64,000 nt of DNA from Hyphomicrobium album (GTDB lineage Bacteria; Pseudomonadota; Alphaproteobacteria; Rhizobiales; Hyphomicrobiaceae). Position 1 is the first letter of the stretch. Every line of letters starts with the position of its first letter. The DNA is taken from NCBI RefSeq assembly GCF_009708035.1, contig NZ_WMBQ01000001.1, forward strand, positions 186,001 through 250,000, given 5' to 3'. Of the stretch, positions 6,939-14,040 are shown one piece after another. A program made the position numbers and the translations under genes. The notes beneath the pieces are model-generated. The model searched no databases. It saw only the letters and a program-made list of their open reading frames with translations, and was not told where the DNA came from.

Positions 6939-6956
6939 GGTTACACAAGTGCAACC
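6939..6956. promoter_or_regulatory. 18-bp palindromic operator-like site 4
   Basis: GGTTACACAAGTGCAACC, upstream of the minus-strand group starting at 6857. On that strand a TTGCAC hexamer that could serve as a -35 box lies inside the palindrome, so binding would repress the group (inference). Confidence 0.65.
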
Positions 6957-6973
6957 ACCTAAACGAGGTCCGT

Positions 6974-7162
6974 TGGATTACGCCAACGTGTGTTGCGCAA
7001 GTGGGACACACTGAGCAAAACAAATAGATGGCTGAGACAGACACACGCTGTCACGCGTGGCGGGTGCGCCCTGCAACACGGCCGCCTGGTGCAGCCCAAC
7101 GGAGTAGCAATCCGCTGGTAAGCCAATGATTGCGGGCGTTCGGCACCGCTTGGCGTAATCCA
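6974..7162. repeat. Perfect 13-bp inverted repeat in long intergenic region
   Basis: TGGATTACGCCAA at 6974-6986 and TTGGCGTAATCCA at 7150-7162. It sits in the 546-bp gene-free stretch 6858-7403, between operator sites 4 and 5. The stretch also holds a related TGGCGTAAAACG at 7164-7175 and a GC palindrome (GGTTCGCGCGCGCGAGCC, 7271-7288). No convincing gene was found in it. It could be a control region, a replication origin or a pair of recombination/integration arm sites. Confidence 0.55.
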
Positions 7163-7352
7163 CTGGCGTAAAACGTCGGAAAGCCCGTGCGCCTCCCCAT
7201 AGCGTCCCGCAAATCGACGGCAACGGGTTATCCGCAAGGGGCAACGCGGCCGGGCGAACGGGCACGGGGGGTTCGCGCGCGCGAGCCTCCTTATTAAAGG
7301 CCCTCAGACTTCTGACCCCAAATTACTCGGGCAATTAGTGACGGACTAATAC

Positions 7353-7370
7353 AGTTCCACTAGTGTGACC
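7353..7370. promoter_or_regulatory. 18-bp palindromic operator-like site 5
   Basis: AGTTCCACTAGTGTGACC, 33 bp before the plus-strand start at 7404, directly after an A/T-rich TAATAC. The position suits autoregulation of the regulator gene at 7573. Confidence 0.65.
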
Positions 7371-7403
7371 GTGCACATCCTGATTCCGGTAAGGACAGCC
7401 CCG

Positions 7404-7709
7404 ATGCGTTTCCACCGAAGCTTTTCCTTGTTCAAGCGCGAGGTCATCCTCTGGCGTGAGCCGTCCCACGAAAGTCTATGGTATATCAACCGCGACGACG
7501 ACGACGTGAACTTCTCCGTGGGCCGCATTCGGGGTATCGTCACGCCGATTCTGCCAGAACACCCGGTTAGTGATGAGCGACCTAAAGAAGACTCTGGCCC
7601 TGACGAAGGCCCGGGACATCCAGGAGCTGTTCCGCGAGATAGATCCTCTGATCCCCTCGCAGCGAATACAATTGATTTTGGAAGTCATGCTGCGCGAAGG
7701 AGAATTTAG
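7404..7709 (+). CDS. Hypothetical protein upstream of the winged-helix regulator
   Basis: 101 residues starting MRFHRSFSLFKREVILW. The first 55 residues look protein-like (SLWYINRDDDDVNFSVGRI); the rest overlaps the regulator gene at 7573 and is Asp/Pro/Gly-rich. AAGGA lies 8 nt upstream of the ATG. It may be a short leader gene whose long tail is incidental. No family recognised. Confidence 0.45.
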   Translation: MRFHRSFSLFKREVILWREPSHESLWYINRDDDDVNFSVGRIRGIVTPILPEHPVSDERPKEDSGPDEGPGHPGAVPRDRSSDPLAANTIDFGSHAARRRI

Positions 7710-7956
7710 CCCGACCTCAGCGGCACGCCGTGTGGGCATCGCCAAGTCGTCGGCGCATCGGCACGTGATGATGTGCACAACGATCGGACTTCCCCACATT
7801 CAAACAGCGGGGTACGGCCTGATAGCGATGCGGGAGGAGCCCCAGACGGGCGTAGGCGGCAGGAAGCTGAAGACGTTCGTCTGGAGACTCTACCTCACCG
7901 ACCGCGGGCGACGCTTGATGGCGGATATTGTGCGTATCATGTCGCGTGCGAATTAG
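7573..7956 (+). CDS. Winged-helix transcriptional regulator (MarR-like)
   Basis: 127 residues. A helix-turn-helix at about residues 48-70 (SPTSAARRVGIAKSSAHRHV) is followed by a wing with a Gly/Arg-rich turn (GVGGRKLK) and a final LTDRGRRLM helix, as in MarR-type wHTH proteins. ATG at 7573 is preferred over the adjacent GTG at 7570. It lies on the plus strand against the phage's main direction, behind operator-like site 5, and converges on the minus-strand gene at 7953 (4-nt end overlap). It is a candidate lysogeny or early-gene regulator; the palindrome may be its own site (inference). Confidence 0.68.
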   Translation: MSDLKKTLALTKARDIQELFREIDPLIPSQRIQLILEVMLREGEFSPTSAARRVGIAKSSAHRHVMMCTTIGLPHIQTAGYGLIAMREEPQTGVGGRKLKTFVWRLYLTDRGRRLMADIVRIMSRAN

Positions 7957-8348
7957 GCCCTAGCCATCACCCCAGCTCTCCCACAGCGGTAGCGGATGAC
8001 GTACCAACCGGGGTGCTCTTCCTTCCACTTCACTAGCTCGATCTGAGCACGCATGGCGCACGCGTACACCGTGAGGCCCGGCTCCATGAACACCACGGGT
8101 GGATGCTCAAGGCACACGCGCGGGTCCGGCCGGTAGCACGCCTTGATGTGCAGCTCGATCGGACGCACAAGCGGCTCTCCCTTAGCGGGTGACGCCTCAC
8201 GGGCAAACGCGAGGATGACCATGCCGACGATGAGCGCCCACGCGAGGACGGCGAGTAGCACCCGCCGCCAACTCGGGAGGCCACTCTTGGGGACGCCGGG
8301 GCGCTGCTCGTAGTTCTCCCAATGTCGTTCGTTGGCGTGACGCTTCAT
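7953..8348 (-). CDS. Single-pass membrane protein, periplasmic Cys-containing domain
   Basis: 131 residues. Cytoplasmic N-terminus, one membrane span at about residues 28-49 (VLLAVLAWALIVGMVILAFA), then an exported domain with four Cys (ACYRPDPRVCLEHP, VYACAMR, RYRCGR), suggesting disulphides. The ATG at 8348 has GAGAGGA upstream; the earlier ATG at 8387 overlaps the preceding gene and lacks one. Its place after the spanin-like gene suggests a role in lysis or envelope modification, unproven. Confidence 0.65.
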   Translation of the reverse strand: MKRHANERHWENYEQRPGVPKSGLPSWRRVLLAVLAWALIVGMVILAFAREASPAKGEPLVRPIELHIKACYRPDPRVCLEHPPVVFMEPGLTVYACAMRAQIELVKWKEEHPGWYVIRYRCGRAGVMARA

Positions 8349-8373
8349 TACTGTCCTCTCTCCCATCAGGGAA

Positions 8374-8652
8374 TCAGCCGGGGTCAATGCCGTGCTTCAC
8401 CAGGAGGGCGCGCAGGTGGGCGACCTCTGTCTCCAGCTCAAGCACACGGGCGCCGCGCTGCAGGACGGTGACTTCGAGTTCATGGATGAGTGCGCGGAGC
8501 CGTTCGATCTCGGCGGTGAGCGCTATGTTCTGCTGGAAGAGGGCTTCTCGGATGCGCTGCTCGCGGAGGCCAGCGTCACGTATGACACCGTAGACTGCGG
8601 CGAGCGTTGCGCCTGCGAAGCCGATGAAGACCCCGATCGTTCCTGCGTCCAC
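8374..8652 (-). CDS. Spanin-like protein (membrane anchor plus coiled coil)
   Basis: 92 residues: an N-terminal hydrophobic span (TIGVFIGFAGATLAAVYGVI, about residues 5-24) followed by a continuous Leu/Glu/Arg heptad region to the end (EIERLRALIHELEVTVLQRG, LELETEVAHLRALL). This is the shape of an inner-membrane (Rz-type) spanin, and it lies in the late region beyond the large terminase. No nested outer-membrane lipoprotein partner was seen. A membrane-anchored virion-associated coil is an alternative. Its ATG overlaps the stop of the preceding gene. Confidence 0.55.
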   Translation of the reverse strand: MDAGTIGVFIGFAGATLAAVYGVIRDAGLREQRIREALFQQNIALTAEIERLRALIHELEVTVLQRGARVLELETEVAHLRALLVKHGIDPG

Positions 8653-9293
8653 TAGGCTTCCGTGGCCGTGATCTTGAGTACGGTGTCATTCGGCGTGTTG
8701 CTCGCACCAGCGAGCGTCTCGCGGACGGTGACCTCGTACTCGCCTGCGGCGGTCGCTACGGCACCAGCGACGATGTTCGTTCCGGTCAGCTTGAAGCGGT
8801 TGCCCGCCGTGCCGGTGAGGCTGAGTGACGATCCGGTCGTCTTACCCTGCAGAGCGCCGACAACGGTGTCCTCGGCTGAAGCTTCCTCGATTTCGTTCGC
8901 GTCGAGCGACAGCGGGACCAGCGTGACGCCAGCACGTTCGACCAGCGCCGCGGCAACGGAGAACTCTCCCACCGCAATGACGGATAGGCCCGCACCGGTC
9001 GTGACTTTCCACGCGCCGTTGATGGACTTCCATCCGAGCGGGATGAAGAAGGGGGCGAGACTGTCGAGGCTAGCGGTGCCCCCTGCGAACACCGTTGTGG
9101 AGGCGGCGTTGTCGAGGACGGCGATCGCTCCCGCGTCGACCGTTGTTGGGACGACGAGGAGGCCTGCGATGTAGTCGCCCACCGCGCCTGCGGCACCTAG
9201 TATGGCCGCGGTCTGGGAGGCGGCAACAGCTACGCGTTGGCCGGTCTGACCAACGTGGCGGCGAAGCGGTACGTCGGGATTGGGGAATGCCAT
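8652..9293 (-). CDS. Putative virion decoration/fibre protein with cadherin-like domain
   Basis: 213 residues starting MAFPNPDVPLRRHVG. The first 110 residues are Ala/Gly/Val-rich beta sequence. The second half (SAEDTVVGALQGKT ... NRFKLTGTNIVAG ... EYEVTVRETLAGA) follows the repeat pattern of cadherin/Ig-like adhesion domains. Good ribosome site (AGGAAAGG). It is preceded by a 160-bp gap with direct repeats that may be a phage promoter, consistent with a strongly expressed structural protein. A capsid decoration or tail accessory role is likely. Confidence 0.6.
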   Translation of the reverse strand: MAFPNPDVPLRRHVGQTGQRVAVAASQTAAILGAAGAVGDYIAGLLVVPTTVDAGAIAVLDNAASTTVFAGGTASLDSLAPFFIPLGWKSINGAWKVTTGAGLSVIAVGEFSVAAALVERAGVTLVPLSLDANEIEEASAEDTVVGALQGKTTGSSLSLTGTAGNRFKLTGTNIVAGAVATAAGEYEVTVRETLAGASNTPNDTVLKITATEA

Positions 9294-9334
9294 GAGAACC
9301 TTTCCTGCGAGTGAGGTAAGTTGAAATGACTTCT

Positions 9335-9428
9335 ACTTGAGACAACACCTAAGGGTGACGCCGGAGTAGGGAGTGCGTGCGTAATACGACTACGCACCTC
9401 CCCCACTTGAGGAGGACACCTAAGGGCG
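9335..9428 (-). promoter_or_regulatory. Tandem direct repeats, candidate phage late promoter region
   Basis: Two related elements 70 bp apart on the plus strand, at 9335-9357 and 9405-9428, share ACTTGAG...ACACCTAAGGG(T/C)G; on the minus (coding) strand they read C(A/G)CCCTTAGGTGT...CTCAAGT. A shorter match (CACCTTTGGGTG) lies before the capsid gene at 28831-28842. Between the two repeats is a 7-bp stem hairpin, GTGCGTA/TACGCAC (9377-9397). They are candidates for recognition sites of the phage RNA polymerase. Confidence 0.4.
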
Positions 9429-9453
9429 GACCCTAGAGTCTCCCTTAAGAGTC

Positions 9454-9732
9454 TCACCTTCGCTTGGTGGGCTTTCTCTTCGCTCGGGGCGTCCCTTTGG
9501 AGGGGCGGGTGGCGGTCCTCTTCCGGCCACGCCGTAAGGCGGCTTTGCGGAGGAACCCGATGCCGTCCCGCGTCTTGCGGTAGAGGGGCTCGCCCTCAAC
9601 GTCGAGGATGCCGGTGAACTCGTATTCGTCCTCGTTCTCGTAGACCTGCAGATCGGGGACGTTGGCGTACTCCGTGTAGTCGTCGACCGGGACGAGGGCG
9701 CCCCTGCGCTTGATGCGCCGTATCTTCTTCAC
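9454..9732 (-). CDS. Hypothetical basic protein
   Basis: 92 residues. Basic start (MKKIRRIKRRG), an acidic beta-rich middle (YENEDEYEFTGILDVEGEP) and an extremely basic tail of Arg, Lys, Thr and Pro (TKRR at the end), suggesting nucleic-acid binding. The ATG overlaps the large terminase stop, so it is translated after it. No family recognised; it could be a packaging or DNA-condensing accessory. Confidence 0.6.
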   Translation of the reverse strand: MKKIRRIKRRGALVPVDDYTEYANVPDLQVYENEDEYEFTGILDVEGEPLYRKTRDGIGFLRKAALRRGRKRTATRPSKGTPRAKRKPTKRR

Positions 9733-11513
9733 ACCATGTCCATTCGCTTGTTGCCGCCTCGGGCTCGGACCACTTGGCGGGCTTGCTCCAGGTTGAGGCC
9801 TATCGCGAAGCCATCGGTCGAGATGTCCGCGTGGAACGCGAGTTCGTACGCGTCGAGGGCGAGCTGTTCCTGCCGGTCCTTGATGCGCTGGTCGGCGTCC
9901 ATGCCGATCTTGTCAGTCCAGTACTTGACGGCGCCCGCGAGTGCGTCGAGCCGGTCGTCCTGCGCGAGCGAGCCCTTCTCCTTCGTGAGGCGCGAGAGCT
10001 GATAGAAGAGCTGGTATCGGAGCGCCTTGTCGGGCGGCAGATGCTTGGTCGAGGCGCGGTCGTTCTTAATGACTGACGGGTCGACGATGAGACGATGCGA
10101 GTTGAGCACCGGCTCTAGCGTGCTGATGATCCGCAGCTCCTTGGTCCGCGAGACCTTCACCTCCTCGATCGTGACGGGGTAGTGCTTCGCCATGACCGGC
10201 CGGAGGAGTGCGGTGAACATGCCGTCACCGAAGTTGTCCTCGATCTGCACCAGGTTGATCGCATGGTCCTTGGCCAGCTTGGCGAGTCCCTCAAGCGTCT
10301 CCGGTTCGTAGCCGCCTTGGAAGCCTCCGGCGCCCGGCAGGTACAAGTACCCGTTGAGCATCTTGATAACGGCCCAAGCGGTTTCGTCTTTGCCGCGGCC
10401 CGATGGGTCGATGTAGAGGAGCGAGCCCGTGTACGGGAGCCACTCGCCGAACTGCGTAGCCGCGCGATAGTACCGGTCGCCGGAGAGGCCCACGCATTCG
10501 AGGTCCTGTACGACGTACTCGGGGTTGCCACTCCAGACGATCTTTTCGGGCGCCACGTCGGGGTTGCACGCGAACACCACCAGGTCGCTGAGCTTGAGGG
10601 GATAGCGGTCCTGGTCGCTGAGGCGTGTGTCGAGCATGAACTGCAGCGCGAAGCCGGAACGGCCGTACGACAACTCACGCTCAAGGAGGTCCTCGTGGTC
10701 GAACCTCACGGCGTCCGTGGGCTTACCGCCGAGGTCTGGATTCTTCTCCAGCGCGAGCGCGACGATCGGCGCGAGCGTGTCGCCGTACGTCTTCGCTACG
10801 TCCTCGGCTTTGGGGTAACGGGCGGGCCACACGCGGATCTCGTAACCGCGCGCGGGCATCTTGTTATAGAGCGACTCTTCAGTCTGCGGAGTGCCGAGGT
10901 AGTCGATTGAACCACCCGGCTTGAGGATGGCGTCGAACTCCTTCACGCGCTCCGCGAGCTTGTCGCGCATCTGCTGCGTTTCGGAGTTGTTCGGGACTTC
11001 CACGTCGTCCGGGATGATGCGGTTCGCGCGCGAGCCGGTGAGCTGACCGAAGACGCCAACGGACTTCACGCTCGGGGAGTGATCCGGCATGGCCGGTCCC
11101 ACGTCGAACGCGATCATGGACTGGCGTTGATCGGGCCTCGGACGGAGGTGCGCGAGGAGCGGCATTTCGGAGATGAGCCGCAGGGTGAAGGTGGAGAACT
11201 GGTCGGCGCGATCCTTCGAGGCGGACACCACGAGGATCTTCTCTTGGGGGTCACGAAGCAGGAGCCAGCAGACGAACGCGGACGTGATCCACGACTTACC
11301 AACGCCGCGGTACGCCTCAATGATCTTTCGCCGGGGGCCGTGCTGGAGGTACTTTGCGATGTCGTATTGGAGGGGCGTGGGCTCGGGTAATTCGAGGAAC
11401 CTCCAGACGTGAAACAGGAAGTACCGGAAGTCCTCGAAGATCCGCCAATCGTCTTTCTCGAAAGCCTCGCGCCACCACTTGCCACGGTATTTAGCCGCGC
11501 TGGGGTGAGCCAT
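9729..11513 (-). CDS. terL: Terminase large subunit (T7 gp19-like)
   Basis: 594 residues, like T7 gp19 (586). It is the ATP-driven packaging motor and nuclease that works with TerS at the portal. Walker A near residue 68 (YRGVGKSW), an ILVVSASKDRADQFS segment, Walker B-like IIPDDVEVPNNSET, and a nuclease segment with LLYIDPSGRGKDETAWAVI. AAGGA lies upstream of the ATG. Two plus-strand genes and an operator-like site separate it from the small terminase, which is unusual for T7-like order. Confidence 0.95.
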   Translation of the reverse strand: MAHPSAAKYRGKWWREAFEKDDWRIFEDFRYFLFHVWRFLELPEPTPLQYDIAKYLQHGPRRKIIEAYRGVGKSWITSAFVCWLLLRDPQEKILVVSASKDRADQFSTFTLRLISEMPLLAHLRPRPDQRQSMIAFDVGPAMPDHSPSVKSVGVFGQLTGSRANRIIPDDVEVPNNSETQQMRDKLAERVKEFDAILKPGGSIDYLGTPQTEESLYNKMPARGYEIRVWPARYPKAEDVAKTYGDTLAPIVALALEKNPDLGGKPTDAVRFDHEDLLERELSYGRSGFALQFMLDTRLSDQDRYPLKLSDLVVFACNPDVAPEKIVWSGNPEYVVQDLECVGLSGDRYYRAATQFGEWLPYTGSLLYIDPSGRGKDETAWAVIKMLNGYLYLPGAGGFQGGYEPETLEGLAKLAKDHAINLVQIEDNFGDGMFTALLRPVMAKHYPVTIEEVKVSRTKELRIISTLEPVLNSHRLIVDPSVIKNDRASTKHLPPDKALRYQLFYQLSRLTKEKGSLAQDDRLDALAGAVKYWTDKIGMDADQRIKDRQEQLALDAYELAFHADISTDGFAIGLNLEQARQVVRARGGNKRMDMV

Positions 11514-11569
11514 GCGTTCCTTGCTTGTTAATCAGGGTGCGAATAGCGGGCCGTACAGCGCCGCAGAAC

Positions 11570-11587
11570 CGTTGCACTAGTGGAACC
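11570..11587. promoter_or_regulatory. 18-bp palindromic operator-like site 6
   Basis: CGTTGCACTAGTGGAACC, between the divergent large terminase and the XRE-like gene at 11649, 61 bp before the latter's start. A flanking GAACC at 11566-11570 extends the similarity. Confidence 0.65.
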
Positions 11588-11648
11588 GGTGGGGTACACC
11601 GTTGGGGTCGAAACGCCCGGCAGCGGGCCTTCTATGGAGCGCTAAACG

Positions 11649-11978
11649 ATGAGAGCGGATACGGCATTCTTGGCAGGCGGTTCTCGGCAGAAACGTAACG
11701 GCCGCAAGAAGTTTGTGCGGAGGATGGAGCACCGGCCGGAGAAGGACCGACAAGTGTTCGCGCTATTGCGCGCCATCAAAAAGTTAAGTGCAGGTGACGT
11801 TATGCGCGCCGCGGACAAGGCGGGCTTCTTCATTTCGGACCAGACGGTGCGGAACTTGCGCCGCGGCAAGGGCGGTACAAAATATCCACAGCGGTATTCA
11901 ATGGACGCGATGGCGTCGGCGGTTGGCTTGACTTTCGCCCTTGTGCCTCCAGACTGCGGCGATATTTTCAAGCCGTAA
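11649..11978 (+). CDS. XRE-like helix-turn-helix protein, candidate repressor
   Basis: 109 residues. A basic N-terminus is followed by a helix-turn-helix at about residues 48-75 (SAGDVMRAADKAGFFISDQT, then VRNLRRGKGG) and the segment YPQRYSMDAMASAVGLTFALVP, typical of small XRE-type phage regulators (a 'ryPt...a.A.gl...lvP' tail). GGAG precedes the ATG. It is transcribed against the late genes from behind palindrome site 6, so it is a good candidate for the lysogeny repressor that recognises the six palindromes; the alternative is the winged-helix protein at 7573. Confidence 0.7.
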   Translation: MRADTAFLAGGSRQKRNGRKKFVRRMEHRPEKDRQVFALLRAIKKLSAGDVMRAADKAGFFISDQTVRNLRRGKGGTKYPQRYSMDAMASAVGLTFALVPPDCGDIFKP

Positions 11979-11985
11979 GGCGCCC

Positions 11986-12198
11986 ATGAACACCGAAGGC
12001 TTCCTCCTGATAATCACCCTGCTTCTCCCAACGGGTAACCGTGAGGAGCCGATGAGAGTTTACGGGTCTCAGGAGGAATGCCTTGTCGCTGGTGCCCAAA
12101 TGGTTTCGTTCGCGCTCGGCAAGCAAGAGGCGCGCAAGGATAAGGGCTCGGCGTGGTTCCGGTGTCAGCCGGTGGCGGGTGGATTCTCTAAGCCTTAG
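11986..12198 (+). CDS. Hypothetical small protein, possibly exported
   Basis: 70 residues starting MNTEGFLLIITLLLPTGN, with a short hydrophobic start and then a charged domain with two Cys (EECLVAGA, FRCQPV). The layout (hydrophobic start, 'S-EEC-AG', Trp-x-Cys end) recalls small exported phage proteins of unknown role. It follows the XRE-like gene by 8 nt on the same strand, so the two probably form a lysogeny operon. Its 3' end overlaps the convergent gene at 12188 by 11 nt. Confidence 0.55.
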   Translation: MNTEGFLLIITLLLPTGNREEPMRVYGSQEECLVAGAQMVSFALGKQEARKDKGSAWFRCQPVAGGFSKP

Positions 12199-12493
12199 GT
12201 TTCGCTTTCTTAGGGCTCGGGCGCTTTAGCGTAGTCATGCGCGTAATCCAGCCCCGCGGGATCGTAATGCGGCTGTTGATGTCTCCGTCCACGAGGCCGC
12301 GGGTGGAGAAGAGGACGAGGTGGTCCTTGGTCTGTTTGAGAAGGAAGCCCACCGTTTCAACGTATGGGGGCTTAAGCGTTCGGTACGCTATGCGGTAGTC
12401 CGTCCATCCCTCATCAGTACAGGCGTCCCGCCAAATGACGCTTACGATGCGCGCCTTTGACGGGGGCCTGTGCTGCTTCCCTTTCTTCCTCAG
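12188..12493 (-). CDS. Hypothetical protein with apparent CTG start, coupled to terS
   Basis: An open frame of about 101 codons with no ATG, GTG or TTG near its 5' end. Its product is clearly protein-like (KARIVSVIWRDACTDEGWTD, then VGFLLKQTKDHLVLFSTRGL, ending in a basic PKKAKPKA tail) and resembles small beta-rich phage proteins that end in an 'IPRGWITRM' segment. The frame opens after a TGA just inside terS; the best candidate is CTG at 12493, which overlaps the terS stop as CTGA with AGAGG upstream. Ribosomal frameshifting from terS is the alternative. Function unknown. Confidence 0.6.
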   Translation of the reverse strand: MRKKGKQHRPPSKARIVSVIWRDACTDEGWTDYRIAYRTLKPPYVETVGFLLKQTKDHLVLFSTRGLVDGDINSRITIPRGWITRMTTLKRPSPKKAKPKA

Positions 12494-12726
12494 TTTGGCA
12501 ACCTCTGCGGAAGCGATGGATCGTCGTCTTCAAGATTGGGCAACTCGCCGATCAACTCCTTCACCTTCTCGGGAGGATTGTCCCGGTTGATGTCGAAGTT
12601 GCAGTCCTTCAGGAGCTGCCGTGCTGCTTGGAAATCTGCGGCAGAGGCTGTGCCGGATCGGATGCGCTCAAGCACCTGGTCAATCAAACCGTCGAACAGG
12701 TGCCCGAGCTTCTCATCGCGGTTCAT
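12490..12726 (-). CDS. terS: Terminase small subunit (T7 gp18-like)
   Basis: 78 residues (T7 gp18 has 89), starting MNRDEKLGHLFDGLIDQVLE. It carries the typical 'SAADFQAARQLLKDCNFDI' segment and an acidic/Pro tail. It should recognise concatemer DNA and load TerL. The start is the ATG overlapping the endolysin stop; a longer upstream version of the frame lies inside the endolysin gene and is not protein-like. It is followed, not by terL, but by the CTG-start gene and then the plus-strand genes. Confidence 0.85.
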   Translation of the reverse strand: MNRDEKLGHLFDGLIDQVLERIRSGTASAADFQAARQLLKDCNFDINRDNPPEKVKELIGELPNLEDDDPSLPQRLPN

Positions 12727-14039
12727 CAGATTTTGAGCTGGACCGGCGCGGTGGTGAGCGGGCGCGAGGCTTTCACGCGGCCCCAGATCGCCATGACAGT
12801 ACCGACCAAGCCGCCGATCGCGGAGGCCACGGTGGTCACGTCCGTGCCGAACTGCGAAATGAGCTCGGGCGTGATGTCGATACCAGCGGCGCGGGCGAGG
12901 ACCGGAAGAACGGTCGACGCGGCCGTGATGAGGATGCCCCAAATGGTGACGCTCTTGCCCCACCAAACAGGCGCGGGCTCGGGGGTCGGCGAGGGCGCGG
13001 TGCCAACGGTGTCAGTCAATGGCTTCTCCTTCGGTTGTGCTTCGGGGGAAAGGGCGGAGTTGGCAACGGAGAGGGCGAGGTCGAGTGTGCGCTTGTTGCG
13101 CGCGAGCCATCCCTTGCCGAACCGCCAGAAGGTTGCGATGCCGCGGTAGTGCTGCTCACGGGCTTCGCTGTACTTGCGGAGCGCTTCACGCACGTCCGCG
13201 ACGCGGGCCAAGGCGAGAGTGTCAGGCCCCATTTCGCCGTCGACTTCGGAGCCTATTGCGCGCTGCAGGAACTCGGCCGCGCGACGAACTCCTTGGTTCA
13301 CAGAGGAGTCAAAATGCATGACCGCGAGGGCGGGCGGGAGCTGGTCGGCCCACGAGGCAAACCAGTACCGGGTGACGTAGATAGCCCGAACCTCCTCCTC
13401 GCTGAGGCCAGCCTGCAGCTCGGCCTTGAGAGCCCCGTAGTTGCTCTCCAGGTTGACCTCACGCCACGCCGCGAGGGTGCCTATGGTGACGCCGCGGAAG
13501 GTCGGCCCGCCGTTGTCGTACGGGTCGTCCGTGTAGCCGCCCTCCACTTCCGGGCTCACCACGTACTTGTACGCGATGTCGAACACGTCAGAGAGGCGCG
13601 CCTGCTCCGCGTCGCCGGGCCAACGGTACGCCCGCACGTCCGCCTTCGAATACTCCGCGTAACAAACGCTATCGCTCTGATTGCCACCCTGGCAGAGGAT
13701 CGTCTTCTCGCGGATCTCGACGACGTTCGTGACGTGCCCGAGGTCGGGGTTGTCGCCTCGGTCGAAGACGGCAGCGCAGCCGATGCGGGGCTCGCTAAGC
13801 TTGAGGCCCCAATCGAGGTACGACTTCGCCATCAGGGAACGCGTGGAGCGGAGCCCAACGCGCTCGTAACAGGCGCCCTCGTAGGCGGCGCACCAGGCGA
13901 TTTCGTCACGGGCCGAATCGAACGCGCGGACCATCACGAAGAAGTTGAGGATGTTACCGTTGTGACCGCTGGCGTGCTCACGCGTACCGTAGTGCGCATG
14001 ACCAGCCAACAGCCAAAGCGGCCATTGCGCTTTGTCCAT
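12726..14039 (-). CDS. Modular endolysin: CHAP-like + GH108 muramidase + C-terminal membrane domain
   Basis: 437 residues in three parts. Residues about 15-145 match the TIGR02594/CHAP-like cysteine peptidase pattern, with WCAAY (Cys50), GHV (His102) and GGNQS. Residues about 158-320 match glycosyl hydrolase 108 muramidases, with EGGY (Glu166 catalytic), GGPTFRGVT and a peptidoglycan-binding segment (DGEMGPDTLA). After a Thr/Pro linker, residues about 364-425 hold two hydrophobic spans in the pattern of small holin-like phage membrane domains (TIWGILITA...VMAIWGRVKA). It would cut both peptide and glycan bonds and be tethered to the inner membrane. No separate holin was found, so the tail may fill that role (inference). 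Confidence 0.85.
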   Translation of the reverse strand: MDKAQWPLWLLAGHAHYGTREHASGHNGNILNFFVMVRAFDSARDEIAWCAAYEGACYERVGLRSTRSLMAKSYLDWGLKLSEPRIGCAAVFDRGDNPDLGHVTNVVEIREKTILCQGGNQSDSVCYAEYSKADVRAYRWPGDAEQARLSDVFDIAYKYVVSPEVEGGYTDDPYDNGGPTFRGVTIGTLAAWREVNLESNYGALKAELQAGLSEEEVRAIYVTRYWFASWADQLPPALAVMHFDSSVNQGVRRAAEFLQRAIGSEVDGEMGPDTLALARVADVREALRKYSEAREQHYRGIATFWRFGKGWLARNKRTLDLALSVANSALSPEAQPKEKPLTDTVGTAPSPTPEPAPVWWGKSVTIWGILITAASTVLPVLARAAGIDITPELISQFGTDVTTVASAIGGLVGTVMAIWGRVKASRPLTTAPVQLKI

Positions 14040-14040
14040 C

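Noticed and set aside
6959-7265. Two minus-strand open frames of 92-95 codons
   Set aside because: They cover the inverted repeats and operator region, have no ribosome site and have composition unlike the neighbours.
9382-9391. TAATACGACT, identical to the first ten bases of the T7 promoter consensus
   Set aside because: It lies on the plus strand against the late genes, the initiation half of the T7 promoter is absent, and the bases are mostly explained by a GTGCGTA/TACGCAC hairpin. The match is probably chance.
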